Shown one piece after another: positions 1-7,026 of a stretch of 34,453 bases of DNA. Within the stretch, counting starts at the first letter, position 1. Every line of letters begins with the position of its first letter. The position numbers and the translations under genes are program-made. The notes below the pieces were generated by a model, which saw only the letters and a program-made list of their open reading frames with translations, was not told the origin of the DNA and did not search any database. The stretch covers positions 1-34,453 of the forward strand of contig PLNQ01000060.1 of assembly GCA_003141815.1 (NCBI GenBank), given 5' to 3'. The DNA is from Acidimicrobiaceae bacterium (GTDB lineage Bacteria; Actinomycetota; Acidimicrobiia; Acidimicrobiales; RAAP-2).

Positions 1-2
1 CC

Positions 3-122
3 AAGATCCGACTCATCAATCATCGGGGCTACGGACACCACTCCGCCGAGGCTGTCATCGCCATGGTCTATCTCTGCTGTGGTGGTCTCACCATTGATTT
101 ACCAACAACGAGTTTCGACTGA
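3..122 (+). CDS. Transposase, C-terminal fragment (cut by window edge), probably ISL3-like
   Basis: The first 39 codons of the window read as the end of a transposase. The conserved-looking tail contains the segment INHRGYGHHSAEAVIAM followed by LCCGGLTIDLP, then a TGA stop. This Gly-Tyr-Gly-x-His-Ser pattern followed by a short Gly-Gly segment and a Leu-Pro near the C-terminus resembles ISL3-type (IS204/IS1001/IS1096/IS1165) DDE transposases. The family call comes from memory of such tails and the catalytic domain lies outside the window. It lies beside a decayed kinase gene, which fits an insertion or deletion scar. No terminal inverted repeat could be recognised downstream. Confidence 0.55.
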   Translation, partial: KIRLINHRGYGHHSAEAVIAMVYLCCGGLTIDLPTTSFD

Positions 123-280
123 TGCTTAAAATTCACCCACACCAACCCGAGGAGAACCCAACTTTTGCCGACCTTGAGTCACACAATAAGCACCGCCTAA
201 CCGCTGCGCTTTCTGATATGCCGATCATTCATGCAGACAAGACGACCAACGAACTCGTGGGTGTCACTGCCTCCACTTAA
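122..280 (+). CDS. Small hypothetical ORF (52 aa) overlapping the transposase stop
   Basis: An ATG overlaps the transposase TGA (TGATG) and opens a 52-codon frame ending in TAA. The product is hydrophilic, rich in His, Asn and Thr, with no membrane segment or motif I recognise. The stop-start overlap would allow translational coupling to the transposase. Base composition is AT-richer than the rest of the window, so it may belong to the mobile element. There is no homology evidence; chance is a real alternative at this length. Confidence 0.25.
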   Translation: MLKIHPHQPEENPTFADLESHNKHRLTAALSDMPIIHADKTTNELVGVTAST

Positions 281-449
281 ACCAAGAATTGCGACCGTTG
301 CCTTCAGTGCAAACGGAGTTATCGACGCATTCACGAGCAAAGGCGGCGTACTCAGCGACTACGCACTCGGAATATCATCAAAGGTCTGGAAACTGGCTCA
401 GAAAGTCAGAGTTGACCTTATCTATAGCTCATCTGGTTGAAAAAATTAT
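281..449 (+). other. AT-richer unexplained stretch between mobile-element remnant and kinase pseudogene
   Basis: This stretch is clearly less GC-rich than its surroundings and has no recognised gene. Two short open frames cross it (231-440 and 289-543), but neither product resembles a known family and they lack a ribosome binding site. It probably holds the outer end of the inserted element and junction sequence. No clear inverted or direct repeat was found by eye. Confidence 0.4.
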
Positions 450-1099
450 GGCTGTCGTCACGACCTTCGTTCCCTCGGCGCCGGTCTGGCCCTCGCCGTG
501 GCCCAGACCGGCGAGGGCGCTGCCACGTCTTTATCACCAGTGACACGGCGCACGATGGCGACCTACCTGGGCGCCTCCGATAGGTTGAACGCGAGCGATA
601 TCAAGGACGACTTGATCGCGCGTTCCGAAATCACCTACGTCGAGGGATATCTCTTCGACCTGCCGCCGGCGAAGGAGTCGATTCGAAAGGTTGTCAACTT
701 CGCGCACGAGCACGACTCGATGGTCGCGTTGTCACTCTCGGGCACGTTCTGCGTCACCCGACATCGGCGCGACTTTCCTCGATCTCGTGACGAGCGGCGT
801 CGACGTCATACTCGCGAACGAGACCGAAATCCTCTCGTTGTTTCAGTTCGACCATCGCGGCGCGGCCCTCGAGACTCTCGACGAGATCGGCGTGCTGGCG
901 GTCGTGACGCGCGGTCCGCGCGGGGCCGACGTTGCTACGGTGTCGGGCGTCGTGAGTGTACCGACGATGGACGTTGAGGAAGGGGCCGATCAAAACGGGG
1001 CCGGCGATATGTTCGCGTCGGATTTTCTCTACGGTCCCGCTCTGGGCGCGTCCCGAAACCGACCTCGAAGCACTCGGAATTGAACCGGGGCTGCTGTAG
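450..1099 (+). pseudogene. PfkB-family carbohydrate/adenosine kinase, decayed
   Basis: Three pieces of one PfkB-type kinase (ribokinase/adenosine-kinase superfamily) lie in order but in different frames. The first piece starts near HDLRSLGAGL at about 459 and includes RRTMATYLGASDRL and the strand pattern EGYLFDLPPAKES. After RHRRDF the frame shifts at about 774-779, where one extra base sits in a T/C run. The second piece carries DVILANETEIL and the catalytic-loop remnant NGAGDMFASDFLYG, whose GAGD holds the family's catalytic Asp. The sequence then jumps, in a third frame, to GARPETDLEALG and a TAG stop, so the C-terminal helices are deleted. The N-terminal substrate-binding part is also missing. 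Adjacency to a transposase end suggests disruption and decay. Confidence 0.8.
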
Positions 1100-1116
1100 T
1101 TCGCTGATGTCTTCTA

Positions 1117-1956
1117 CTAGATGCCCTGCGCGTCGAGAATCTTGTCGAGTTCTCGGGTACGATCTGTCTCCCACTTGACCCAGGTGACGGTGATGGGAAT
1201 ACAGGCCAACAGCATCAGCGCGTCACCGCACACCCACATAATCGAACCACTGAGATGAATGTTCAAGAGCATCCACGCCCGGCTCGCTCCCGCCGGGGCG
1301 ACTGGCGGATAGGCCGAAAAGGGAATCTTCGTGGTCATGTTCAGCGCGAGGCCGGTGAACGTGTCGACGGGCACCGCGGCCATGACGTAGACCAAGCGAA
1401 GACCGGGGTGCAGGGTGACGCCGCGTTCCATGCCGAAGGCCGCGCGAAAGAAGAGGTAGCCCACGACGAGGAAGAGGAGGTGTTCGAAATGGTGAATCCA
1501 AGCGTCTTCGATCGTTAAGTTCACGAAGTTCGTCAAGTGAGTCACCGGAATAATCACGAAGTAGAGGGCCAGCGCGACGAGCGGGTTGGTCACGGCGCTC
1601 ATCACACGACCGTCGAGCAGGCGACGAATTGTCGGCGTGCCGGAGCGGTAAGCGAGATCGAGCGGGGTGGCTAACGCGAAGAGGGGAGCGGCCACCATGA
1701 TCAACAAGAGGTGTTGCACCATGTGATCGCTGAAATATTCCATGTCGTACGCGCCGATGAACGTCTCGGTGGCGATGAAGGTGACGAGCAGTCCCGAGGC
1801 GAAACAGACCGAGCGGAGGCGCGGCCACTTCGTGACCCGCGACACGCCGAGCGCATAGAGGGAGCCCGCAATCACCAGGAGAATGATGGGGAGTACGCCC
1901 AATTCCCAGTGGTTCAGATGATGCCAAGAAAACGGCGGATTCGTCATCGCGGGCAC
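1117..1956 (-). CDS. ctaG: Cytochrome c oxidase assembly protein, CtaG/caa3 type
   Basis: A polytopic membrane protein of 279 aa, the usual size for the Caa3_CtaG family, which assists assembly of the aa3/caa3-type cytochrome oxidase in the plasma membrane. Family features seen are the SDHMVQHLLLIMVAAPLF segment, the histidine-rich WIHHFEHLLFLVVGYLFF helix and about seven hydrophobic helices. No signal peptide is evident beyond the first helix. The GTG at 1956 is preferred over the ATG at 1947 because TAAGAT lies exactly 6 nt upstream, as at other genes here. It is transcribed away from the 2012 gene. The family call is firm; the oxidase genes themselves are not in the window. Confidence 0.9.
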   Translation of the reverse strand: MPAMTNPPFSWHHLNHWELGVLPIILLVIAGSLYALGVSRVTKWPRLRSVCFASGLLVTFIATETFIGAYDMEYFSDHMVQHLLLIMVAAPLFALATPLDLAYRSGTPTIRRLLDGRVMSAVTNPLVALALYFVIIPVTHLTNFVNLTIEDAWIHHFEHLLFLVVGYLFFRAAFGMERGVTLHPGLRLVYVMAAVPVDTFTGLALNMTTKIPFSAYPPVAPAGASRAWMLLNIHLSGSIMWVCGDALMLLACIPITVTWVKWETDRTRELDKILDAQGI

Positions 1957-1962
1957 TGATCC

Positions 1963-1968
1963 ATCTTA
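1963..1968 (-). promoter_or_regulatory. -10 element of ctaG (leaderless geometry)
   Basis: TAAGAT on the minus strand lies 6 nt before the GTG at 1956. A transcript starting about 7 nt downstream of the hexamer would begin at the start codon. No good -35 was seen. Confidence 0.5.
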
Positions 1969-1999
1969 CGACGCAAGATTGATGCGAAGACCAGCTCAG

Positions 2000-2005
2000 T
2001 AGGAT
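2000..2005 (+). promoter_or_regulatory. -10 element of the 2012 gene (leaderless geometry)
   Basis: TAGGAT lies 6 nt before the GTG at 2012. With the ctaG hexamer only about 31 bp away on the other strand, the two divergent promoters must share or overlap upstream contacts within 55 bp. Confidence 0.5.
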
Positions 2006-2011
2006 GGTTCA

Positions 2012-2386
2012 GTGCGCTCCAAGTATTTTTCTCGTCGAGCACTCGTCTTGCACTTAGCGGTCATCTTGTGGGTCGCGTTCTCTGCGACGGCGGGGTGGTG
2101 GCAGGTTGGCCGAGCGGTGCAAGGAAATTCCTTAAGTTTTCTCTACTCCATTGAGTGGCCCGTGATCGCCGTCCTCGGCGTGCTCGGTTGGTACGCCCTG
2201 TTGAACATCGAAAAGGTGACCGAGTCCGAAGAGAAGGAACGAATCGAGTACGAAGAGTCGATGCGCGCCGAAGCCCGTGCCGCGAGAGCCGCAGCGATCG
2301 AAGAAGAGGACCCTAGCCTCGCGGCGTACAACGACCACTTGGCGCAACTGTCGCACGTACCAAAAAAGCGCCTCTGGGGTCACTAG
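2012..2386 (+). CDS. Small membrane protein with two TM helices and charged C-terminal coil
   Basis: Not recognised as a named family. The 124 aa product has a hydrophobic helix at about residues 10-28 ending in WWQVGRA, which recalls the first helix of SURF1-like oxidase-assembly proteins. A second helix at about 45-63 follows. Then comes a highly charged Glu/Arg/Ala-rich stretch at about 66-100, likely a helix or coiled coil in the cytoplasm, and a basic tail. The GTG start is set by the TAGGAT hexamer 6 nt upstream. Its stop overlaps the next start (TAGTG), so it probably forms an operon with the DUF3817 and GDPD genes. Its place opposite ctaG makes a respiratory-assembly role possible, but that is only inference. 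Confidence 0.75.
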   Translation: MRSKYFSRRALVLHLAVILWVAFSATAGWWQVGRAVQGNSLSFLYSIEWPVIAVLGVLGWYALLNIEKVTESEEKERIEYEESMRAEARAARAAAIEEEDPSLAAYNDHLAQLSHVPKKRLWGH

Positions 2387-2712
2387 TGGACGCTACGTTC
2401 CGGCGCTATCGAGCCGTGTCCTTCGTGACAGGAACGACGCTCCTGATTCTCTTCGTGACGCTGTTCTTACACACCGTGGATCTGACGTTTTGGAAGCAGA
2501 TTCGTCTCTTCGTGGACGTCGTGGGCATTGGGCACGGCGTCGTGCTGTATCCGATCTACATGATCATGTGCTTCAACCTCGTTACGAAGTTCCGATTACA
2601 CGTGGCCTATCTCGCCCTGATGCTCTTCGCGGGATTCGTACCCGGTCTCGCTTTTTACTTAGAGCATCGCATGCGCGTGAAGCTCTACCCCCAGGGCCTG
2701 CCCGCGAAATGA
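2386..2712 (+). CDS. DUF3817-family integral membrane protein
   Basis: A 108 aa protein with three likely transmembrane helices (about residues 10-27, 40-66 and 70-90). It shows the pattern of actinobacterial DUF3817 proteins: an Arg-rich start (FRRYRAVSFVTGTTLLIL), a central GHGVVLYPIYMI segment, and a final helix followed by a charged segment (FYLEHRMRVKL). The function of the family is unknown. It starts on a GTG that overlaps the previous stop by one base, and its own TGA overlaps the next gene's ATG (ATGA), which indicates translational coupling on both sides. The family assignment is by pattern. Confidence 0.75.
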   Translation: MDATFRRYRAVSFVTGTTLLILFVTLFLHTVDLTFWKQIRLFVDVVGIGHGVVLYPIYMIMCFNLVTKFRLHVAYLALMLFAGFVPGLAFYLEHRMRVKLYPQGLPAK

Positions 2713-3563
2713 GCCAGTGGCTGTCGGGTAGGGTCATCGCCTTCGCGCACCAGGGAGGTTCCTTCGAAGGTCCCTCGTCGACACTGGCCGCGATCGATCA
2801 CGCACTCAACGTGGGCGCGAACGCGATCGAGCTCGACGTACACGCGACCAAGGATCGCCACCTCGTGGTCTGTCACGATGCATCGGTCGATCGTACGACG
2901 AATGAACACGGCGAGATCGCGGACCTCACGCTTGCGGAACTCTCTGAGATGGACAACGCGTACTGGTGGATCGATGGCGACGTCGTGAGCCCGGGACGGT
3001 CTGCGGGGGAGTACCTTCTTCGAGGACGTGCGCCACGCGACCGTCGTTATGGCGTAGCCACGCTCGAAGAGGTGGCGACGGCATTCCCGGGCGTGTTACT
3101 CAACCTTGACCTCAAGCGCATGAGCCCCGAGGTCGAACCCTACGAGGCGCTACTCTTCGAGGAACTACAGCGCCTCGAGATCACTGGCTCGGTGATAGTG
3201 GCGTCCTTTCACGACGAGGCCATCCAGCGCTTTCGCTTCCTGGCCCCAGGCGTGGCAACGTCGGCGGCCACGAACGAAACCGCCACCTTCTACTTCTCTC
3301 TGCTCGAAGGAACACCCATCGTGCCGCCGGTCAGTGCCTTTCAGGTCCCCGCGACCTTCGCCGACGTGGACGTCGTCACCGAGGCGTTCGTCGAAGCAGC
3401 GCACGCCGCGGACGTTGCCGTGCACGTCTGGACCATCAACGAGGTTGATGAGATGACGCGTCTCGTCGAGGTGGGCGTGGATGGACTGATCAGTGATCGA
3501 CCCACGCCACTGGCCGCTCTGTTGAAAGAACGAGGCTGCGTGTGGGACGGAAAACTTGGTTGA
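2709..3563 (+). CDS. Glycerophosphodiester phosphodiesterase (GDPD)
   Basis: Hydrolyses glycerophosphodiesters to glycerol-3-phosphate and an alcohol. The 284 aa protein has the single GDPD TIM barrel. Motifs in order are AHQGGSFEGPSST (substitutes for the usual AHRG...PENT), ELDVHATKD (metal-binding Glu/Asp), VCHDASVDRTT (catalytic His), LNLDLK, and the late VHVWTINEVDEM and GVDGLISDRP segments typical of bacterial members. There is no signal peptide, so it is probably cytoplasmic. The ATG at 2709 overlaps the upstream stop (ATGA); the open frame continues upstream to 2277 but that part is out-of-frame shadow of other genes. The first motif lacks the usual Arg and Glu (HQ for HR, PSST for PENT), so activity or specificity may be altered. 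Confidence 0.88.
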   Translation: MSQWLSGRVIAFAHQGGSFEGPSSTLAAIDHALNVGANAIELDVHATKDRHLVVCHDASVDRTTNEHGEIADLTLAELSEMDNAYWWIDGDVVSPGRSAGEYLLRGRAPRDRRYGVATLEEVATAFPGVLLNLDLKRMSPEVEPYEALLFEELQRLEITGSVIVASFHDEAIQRFRFLAPGVATSAATNETATFYFSLLEGTPIVPPVSAFQVPATFADVDVVTEAFVEAAHAADVAVHVWTINEVDEMTRLVEVGVDGLISDRPTPLAALLKERGCVWDGKLG

Positions 3564-3579
3564 GGCGTTAGCCTCGACC
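3558..3579. terminator. Candidate bidirectional terminator over two convergent stop codons
   Basis: A 9-bp stem with one G-T pair (GGTTGAGGC / GCCTCGACC) closes a 4-nt loop. The GDPD stop lies in the left arm and the bL37-like stop (TTA on plus) lies in the loop. On the minus strand a short T run (complement of AAAA at 3551-3554) follows. On the plus side a second small hairpin (CGGC-TTTTT-GCCG) follows inside the opposite gene. Confidence 0.5.
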
Positions 3580-3651
3580 ACAGTTCGGCTTTTTGCCGTG
3601 GTTGGCCTTCTTTTTTGCGCGTAGTTTGCGCTTCACGGTCCGCTTTGACAT
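3568..3651 (-). CDS. bL37-like 50S ribosomal small basic protein (27 aa)
   Basis: A 27-codon gene that most gene finders would miss. The product begins MSKRTVKRKLRAKKK and contains ANHGKKPN. This closely matches the pattern of bL37, the roughly 24-residue actinobacterial large-subunit protein found in mycobacterial ribosome structures (a basic run, then ANHGKRPN). It is almost entirely Lys/Arg, as expected for rRNA binding. It is a single-gene unit on the strand opposite its neighbours. A TAACAT hexamer 8 nt before the ATG suggests a leaderless or nearly leaderless transcript. The product has a short extra tail with a Cys after the Pro-Asn. Confidence 0.85.
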   Translation of the reverse strand: MSKRTVKRKLRAKKKANHGKKPNCGRG

Positions 3652-3659
3652 AGGTGACA

Positions 3660-3665
3660 ATGTTA
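3660..3665 (-). promoter_or_regulatory. -10 element of the bL37-like gene
   Basis: TAACAT on the minus strand lies 8 nt before the ATG and is preceded by CCTAG. The same CCTAG-TAA context occurs before bS22 (9540-9549) and eno (26071-26081). Confidence 0.45.
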
Positions 3666-3704
3666 CTAGGTAAAGCGTGACGCGAGCCAAACGAGGGAAT
3701 CAAC

Positions 3705-4562
3705 GTGGATGAGGTGGACGCTGGCCTGTTGGTCCTCGTGGCGACGCCGCTCGGGAACCTCAGCGACCTCTCTCGTCGGGCCCTGGAACTTTTCGAGACA
3801 GCCGACGTCATCTACTGCGAGGACACGCGCCACTCGAGAACGCTCTTCAGCGCCCACGACATTTCCCTCCGGGGCAGACTTCACTCCCTGCACCAGCACA
3901 ATGAAGCGGCCCAGTGTGCCCAGATCGTCGCACGCGTTCGTAACGGCGACCTCGTGGTCCTTATCAGCGACGCGGGCACGCCAGGCATCTCCGACCCCGG
4001 GAGTCGTGTCGTGGCGGCCGTGATCGAGGCCGGTCTCGTCGTGACGACAGCGCCTGGACCCTCCGCCGTCGTCGCGGCTCTGACCATCAGTGGACTCTCG
4101 ACGGAGCGATTCGTCATGGAGGGCTTCCTCCCTCGAAAGTCCAGCGAGCGGGCGAAATTTTACGAGCAGTGGGCGCGCGAAGAACGAACGATTGTCTTCT
4201 ACGAGTCGCCACAGCGCCTGAAGGGTGTTGTTCGCGAACTCGCGGACATCTTTCCGACGCGACGAGTGGCGATCGCGCGCGAGATGACCAAACTTCACGA
4301 GGAGGTGCTTCGCGGCAGGCTCGCGGACGTGGCCGTGGCATTGGATCAACGTGAGGTGATCGGCGAGATCGTCGTGGTGCTCGAGGGCGTGTCGTTCACG
4401 CCCGTCGTGGAGGACGACGTCGTGCGCGCGGCTCTGGTCGAACAGTTCGACGTCGGCGCGTCCACGCGCGACGCCGTTGACTATGTCGCCGAGATGTTGG
4501 GGGTCGCGCGCCGTGAGGTGTACCAACACGCCCTCGAATTGCGAAAAGCCGAGCCGCACTAG
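3705..4562 (+). CDS. rsmI: 16S rRNA (cytidine1402-2'-O)-methyltransferase RsmI
   Basis: A SAM-dependent enzyme that 2'-O-methylates C1402 of 16S rRNA in the decoding centre. The 285 aa protein belongs to the tetrapyrrole-methylase fold. Key motifs are VATPLGNLSDLSRRALE at the N-terminus, YCEDTRHS, ISDAGTPGISDPG, TAPGPSAVVAAL and FYESPQRL, all diagnostic of RsmI. Its length matches the family. The GTG at 3705 follows a weak GAGGGA ribosome-binding sequence. The neighbour metG lies 17 nt downstream, but that gene has its own -10-like hexamer, so co-transcription is optional. Confidence 0.95.
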   Translation: MDEVDAGLLVLVATPLGNLSDLSRRALELFETADVIYCEDTRHSRTLFSAHDISLRGRLHSLHQHNEAAQCAQIVARVRNGDLVVLISDAGTPGISDPGSRVVAAVIEAGLVVTTAPGPSAVVAALTISGLSTERFVMEGFLPRKSSERAKFYEQWAREERTIVFYESPQRLKGVVRELADIFPTRRVAIAREMTKLHEEVLRGRLADVAVALDQREVIGEIVVVLEGVSFTPVVEDDVVRAALVEQFDVGASTRDAVDYVAEMLGVARREVYQHALELRKAEPH

Positions 4563-4567
4563 TTCAC

Positions 4568-4573
4568 TAACCT
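4568..4573 (+). promoter_or_regulatory. -10 element of metG (leaderless geometry)
   Basis: TAACCT lies 6 nt before the metG ATG. There is no Shine-Dalgarno sequence, which fits a leaderless mRNA. Confidence 0.45.
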
Positions 4574-4579
4574 CTATCT

Positions 4580-6112
4580 ATGGGCCGCTTCTACATCACG
4601 ACTCCCATCTACTACGCGAACGACGCGCCCCACGTGGGCTCCGCGTATACGACGGTGAACGCGGACGCCCTGGCTCGGTGGCACCGATTGGCCGGTGACG
4701 ACGTCAAATTCCTCACCGGCACCGACGAACACGGCCAGAAAATGGCTGACGCCGCGGCGAAGAACGGGTTTTCCCCCCAGGAGTGGACCGACCAGGTGTC
4801 CGAGCGCTTTCGAGAGGCGTGGTCCGTGCTCGATATCAGTTACGACGACTTCATTCGCACGACCGAACCACGCCACTACGCCACCGTGCAGAAGTTCCTC
4901 TCGGTGATCTACGAAAACGGCTATATCTACACGGACGTCTACAAGGGCCTCTACTGCGTGAGCTGTGAGGACTATTACACGATCGAAGCCAGCGACGACG
5001 GCATGTGTCCGATCCACCACAGTCCGCTCACCGAGATGGAGGAGGAGAACTGGTTCTTCCGTTTGAGCGCTTTCGAAGATCGTCTCCTCGAGTACTACGC
5101 CGAGAACCCGGGCTTCGTCACCCCCGAAACGAAGCGCAACGAGGCCCTCGCCTTTATCAAGAGCGGTCTGCGCGACATCTCCATTACGAGGACTTCGATC
5201 ACGTGGGGCGTGCCGGTTCCCTGGGACGAGCGCCACGTCTTTTACGTCTGGTACGACGCCCTGATCAACTACCTGACCGCCATTGGCTACGGTCAGGACG
5301 ACGATGAGGTCGCCATCTGGTGGCCCAACTCGCATCACCTGATTGGCAAGGAAATCATTCGTTTTCACTGCGTTTGGTGGCCAGCAATGTGTATGGCGGC
5401 CGGTCTCGAGCCCGCGCACCACGTCCATGTCAATGGCTGGCTGTTGGTGGGCGGGGAGAAACTCGGCAAAACGATGGCCGCCGAAGGGGGTGTCAACCTC
5501 ACTGACATCGAGCCCATCGCGCTCACCAAGGAGTTTGGCGTCGATCCACTTCGCTACTACCTCTTGCGCGAAACGGCGCTGGGCAACGACGGAGAGTTCG
5601 CCCTCGAAAGCATCGTCGCTCGCTACAACACCGACCTCGCGAACAACTTGGGCAACCTCGTCGCTCGCGTCACCACCGTCGTCGCGTCGAAGTGCGCGAG
5701 CGTCGCGCCAGCGCCGAGCGGTGACTCGCCACTACGTCTCGCGGCAGAGTCGGCACTCCAAGGAGCCGCTCACGCGTGGGAAGACTTCGCGCCGCAGCGT
5801 GCGTTGGAGTCGACATGGTCATTGATCGGCGCCACGAACGCGTACCTCGAAACGCTGGCGCCATGGAAGATGGAACCCGGCGAGCAGGTCGACGCCGTCA
5901 TGGGTGACGCCCTCGAAGCCATACGGATCGTGGCCATTCTCGTCTCGCCGGCAATGCCGGGCGTCGCTGAAGAGATATGGCGTCGAATTGGTCTCACGGG
6001 CTCGCCGGCCTCGGCGCCCTTCTCCCGTTACGCCGTCTGGGGTCAGTCTGCGGGGGGCGGACGTGTCGTGAAAGGTGACCCGCTCTTTCCGCGCATCAAG
6101 AGCGACGAATGA
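4580..6112 (+). CDS. metG: Methionyl-tRNA synthetase
   Basis: Charges tRNA-Met with methionine in the cytoplasm. The 510 aa class I synthetase opens with FYITTPIYYANDAPHVGSAYT, where PHVG replaces the HIGH signature, and GTDEHGQK. It has a zinc knuckle, CVSC followed by CPIH at about residues 130-155, then WGVPVPWD, FYVWYDALINYL and WWPNSHHLIGKEIIRFH. The signature normally reading KMSKS is KLGKT here, inside GGEKLGKTMA. An anticodon-binding helical domain ends the protein; there is no C-terminal EMAP/tRNA-binding extension, as in short actinobacterial MetRS. The start is supported by TAACCT 6 nt upstream. The stop overlaps tatD (ATGA). Confidence 0.96.
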   Translation: MGRFYITTPIYYANDAPHVGSAYTTVNADALARWHRLAGDDVKFLTGTDEHGQKMADAAAKNGFSPQEWTDQVSERFREAWSVLDISYDDFIRTTEPRHYATVQKFLSVIYENGYIYTDVYKGLYCVSCEDYYTIEASDDGMCPIHHSPLTEMEEENWFFRLSAFEDRLLEYYAENPGFVTPETKRNEALAFIKSGLRDISITRTSITWGVPVPWDERHVFYVWYDALINYLTAIGYGQDDDEVAIWWPNSHHLIGKEIIRFHCVWWPAMCMAAGLEPAHHVHVNGWLLVGGEKLGKTMAAEGGVNLTDIEPIALTKEFGVDPLRYYLLRETALGNDGEFALESIVARYNTDLANNLGNLVARVTTVVASKCASVAPAPSGDSPLRLAAESALQGAAHAWEDFAPQRALESTWSLIGATNAYLETLAPWKMEPGEQVDAVMGDALEAIRIVAILVSPAMPGVAEEIWRRIGLTGSPASAPFSRYAVWGQSAGGGRVVKGDPLFPRIKSDE

Positions 6113-6906
6113 GCGGATGGACCGACGCGCACTGCCACCTGCAGGACACGATTCTTCACTCGTCGTCCGACGAGCAACGCACTAACGTCAACGACACGCT
6201 CGACCGCGCGTGCGCGGCCGGCGTCGACCGCGTCGTCGTCGTTGGCACCGACGCCGCGAGTTCGGCCGAGGCTCTCGCGATCACGGGCGTCGCCAGTCCC
6301 GTCGAGATCTACGCCACGGTCGGCCTCCATCCGCACGACGCAAAAGAAGACCTCGAACCGGTCGCGGCGCTCGCACGGGCGGGGCACGAGCGTCTGGTGG
6401 GCATCGGCGAGTGCGGCCTCGACTACTTCTACGAGCATTCGCCCAGAACCCAGCAACGACAGGCCTTTTCGGCCCAGATCGGCCTCGCGCACGAACTTGG
6501 TTTGGCGCTCGTCGTACACGCCCGCGACGCCTTTGACGATCTCTTCAGCATCCTGAAGAGTGAAGGCGTTCCTCCTCGAACGGTGATCCACTGTTTCACC
6601 GGTACACCCGACGACGCCGAAGGCTGTCTCGCTCTCGGATGTGACGTCTCCATCTCCGGTGTCGTGACGTTCAAGAACGCCGAGTCGCTGCGAGAGGCGA
6701 CGAAGCTCGTCCCACTCGATCGCTTGCACGTCGAGACGGACAGTCCCTTTTTGGCGCCCGTTCCCTATCGCGGTCGAACGAACGAGCCGTCCTACGTCGC
6801 CGTGGTGGGCGTGTACGTAGCGCAACTGCGCGACGAGGACCTCGAGCTCTTCAAAGACGCCACGGCGGCGAACTCGGCGCGGCTTTTCCAGTTGCCGCCC
6901 CGGTAG
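6109..6906 (+). CDS. tatD: TatD-family metal-dependent DNase
   Basis: A metal-dependent nuclease of the amidohydrolase TIM-barrel fold, associated with DNA 3'-end processing in other bacteria. The 265 aa protein has the first metal motif as DAHCHL, then VGLHPHDA, GIGECGLDYFYE, VVHARDA, VIHCFTG and VETDSPFLAPVPYRGRTNEP, the complete TatD motif series. It is translationally coupled to metG by ATGA. Metal-ligand residues all appear present. It sits at its usual actinobacterial place between metG and a cell-wall gene. Confidence 0.94.
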   Translation: MSGWTDAHCHLQDTILHSSSDEQRTNVNDTLDRACAAGVDRVVVVGTDAASSAEALAITGVASPVEIYATVGLHPHDAKEDLEPVAALARAGHERLVGIGECGLDYFYEHSPRTQQRQAFSAQIGLAHELGLALVVHARDAFDDLFSILKSEGVPPRTVIHCFTGTPDDAEGCLALGCDVSISGVVTFKNAESLREATKLVPLDRLHVETDSPFLAPVPYRGRTNEPSYVAVVGVYVAQLRDEDLELFKDATAANSARLFQLPPR

Positions 6907-7005
6907 CGCCAAGAACCCAGTATTTTCATGGATTTTTAGGGCGAGTTGCCTAAACGGCCGCCCTCTCCTAGCGTTACGGGGCGGGATTCATCGAAAAACC
7001 CCGCA

Positions 7006-7020
7006 GTCCTGGCGGAGGAC
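7006..7020 (+). promoter_or_regulatory. Hairpin holding the Shine-Dalgarno of the 7027 gene
   Basis: GTCCT and AGGAC form a 5-bp stem around a GGCGG loop. The strong GGAGGA ribosome binding site (7014-7019) lies partly in the loop and partly in the 3' arm. The rest of the 120-nt leader from 6907 holds further G/C-rich inverted segments, including CGGGG/CCCCG at about 6977-7003. Translation could be gated by folding. No riboswitch class was recognised. Confidence 0.4.
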
Positions 7021-7026
7021 GGATAA

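Noticed and set aside
231-440. 69-codon open frame in the AT-richer island
   Set aside because: No ribosome binding site, no recognisable product, and it overlaps another equally unconvincing frame (289-543).
2277-2708. Upstream extension of the GDPD reading frame
   Set aside because: It overlaps two well-supported membrane protein genes in other frames. The ATG at 2709 forms an ATGA overlap and starts the real domain.
6907-7026. Possible c-di-AMP (ydaO) or c-di-GMP (GEMM) riboswitch before the cell-wall gene
   Set aside because: Actinobacterial cell-wall genes often carry ydaO, and GCCTAAAC recalls GEMM. But the conserved cores of both classes are missing and the leader is short.
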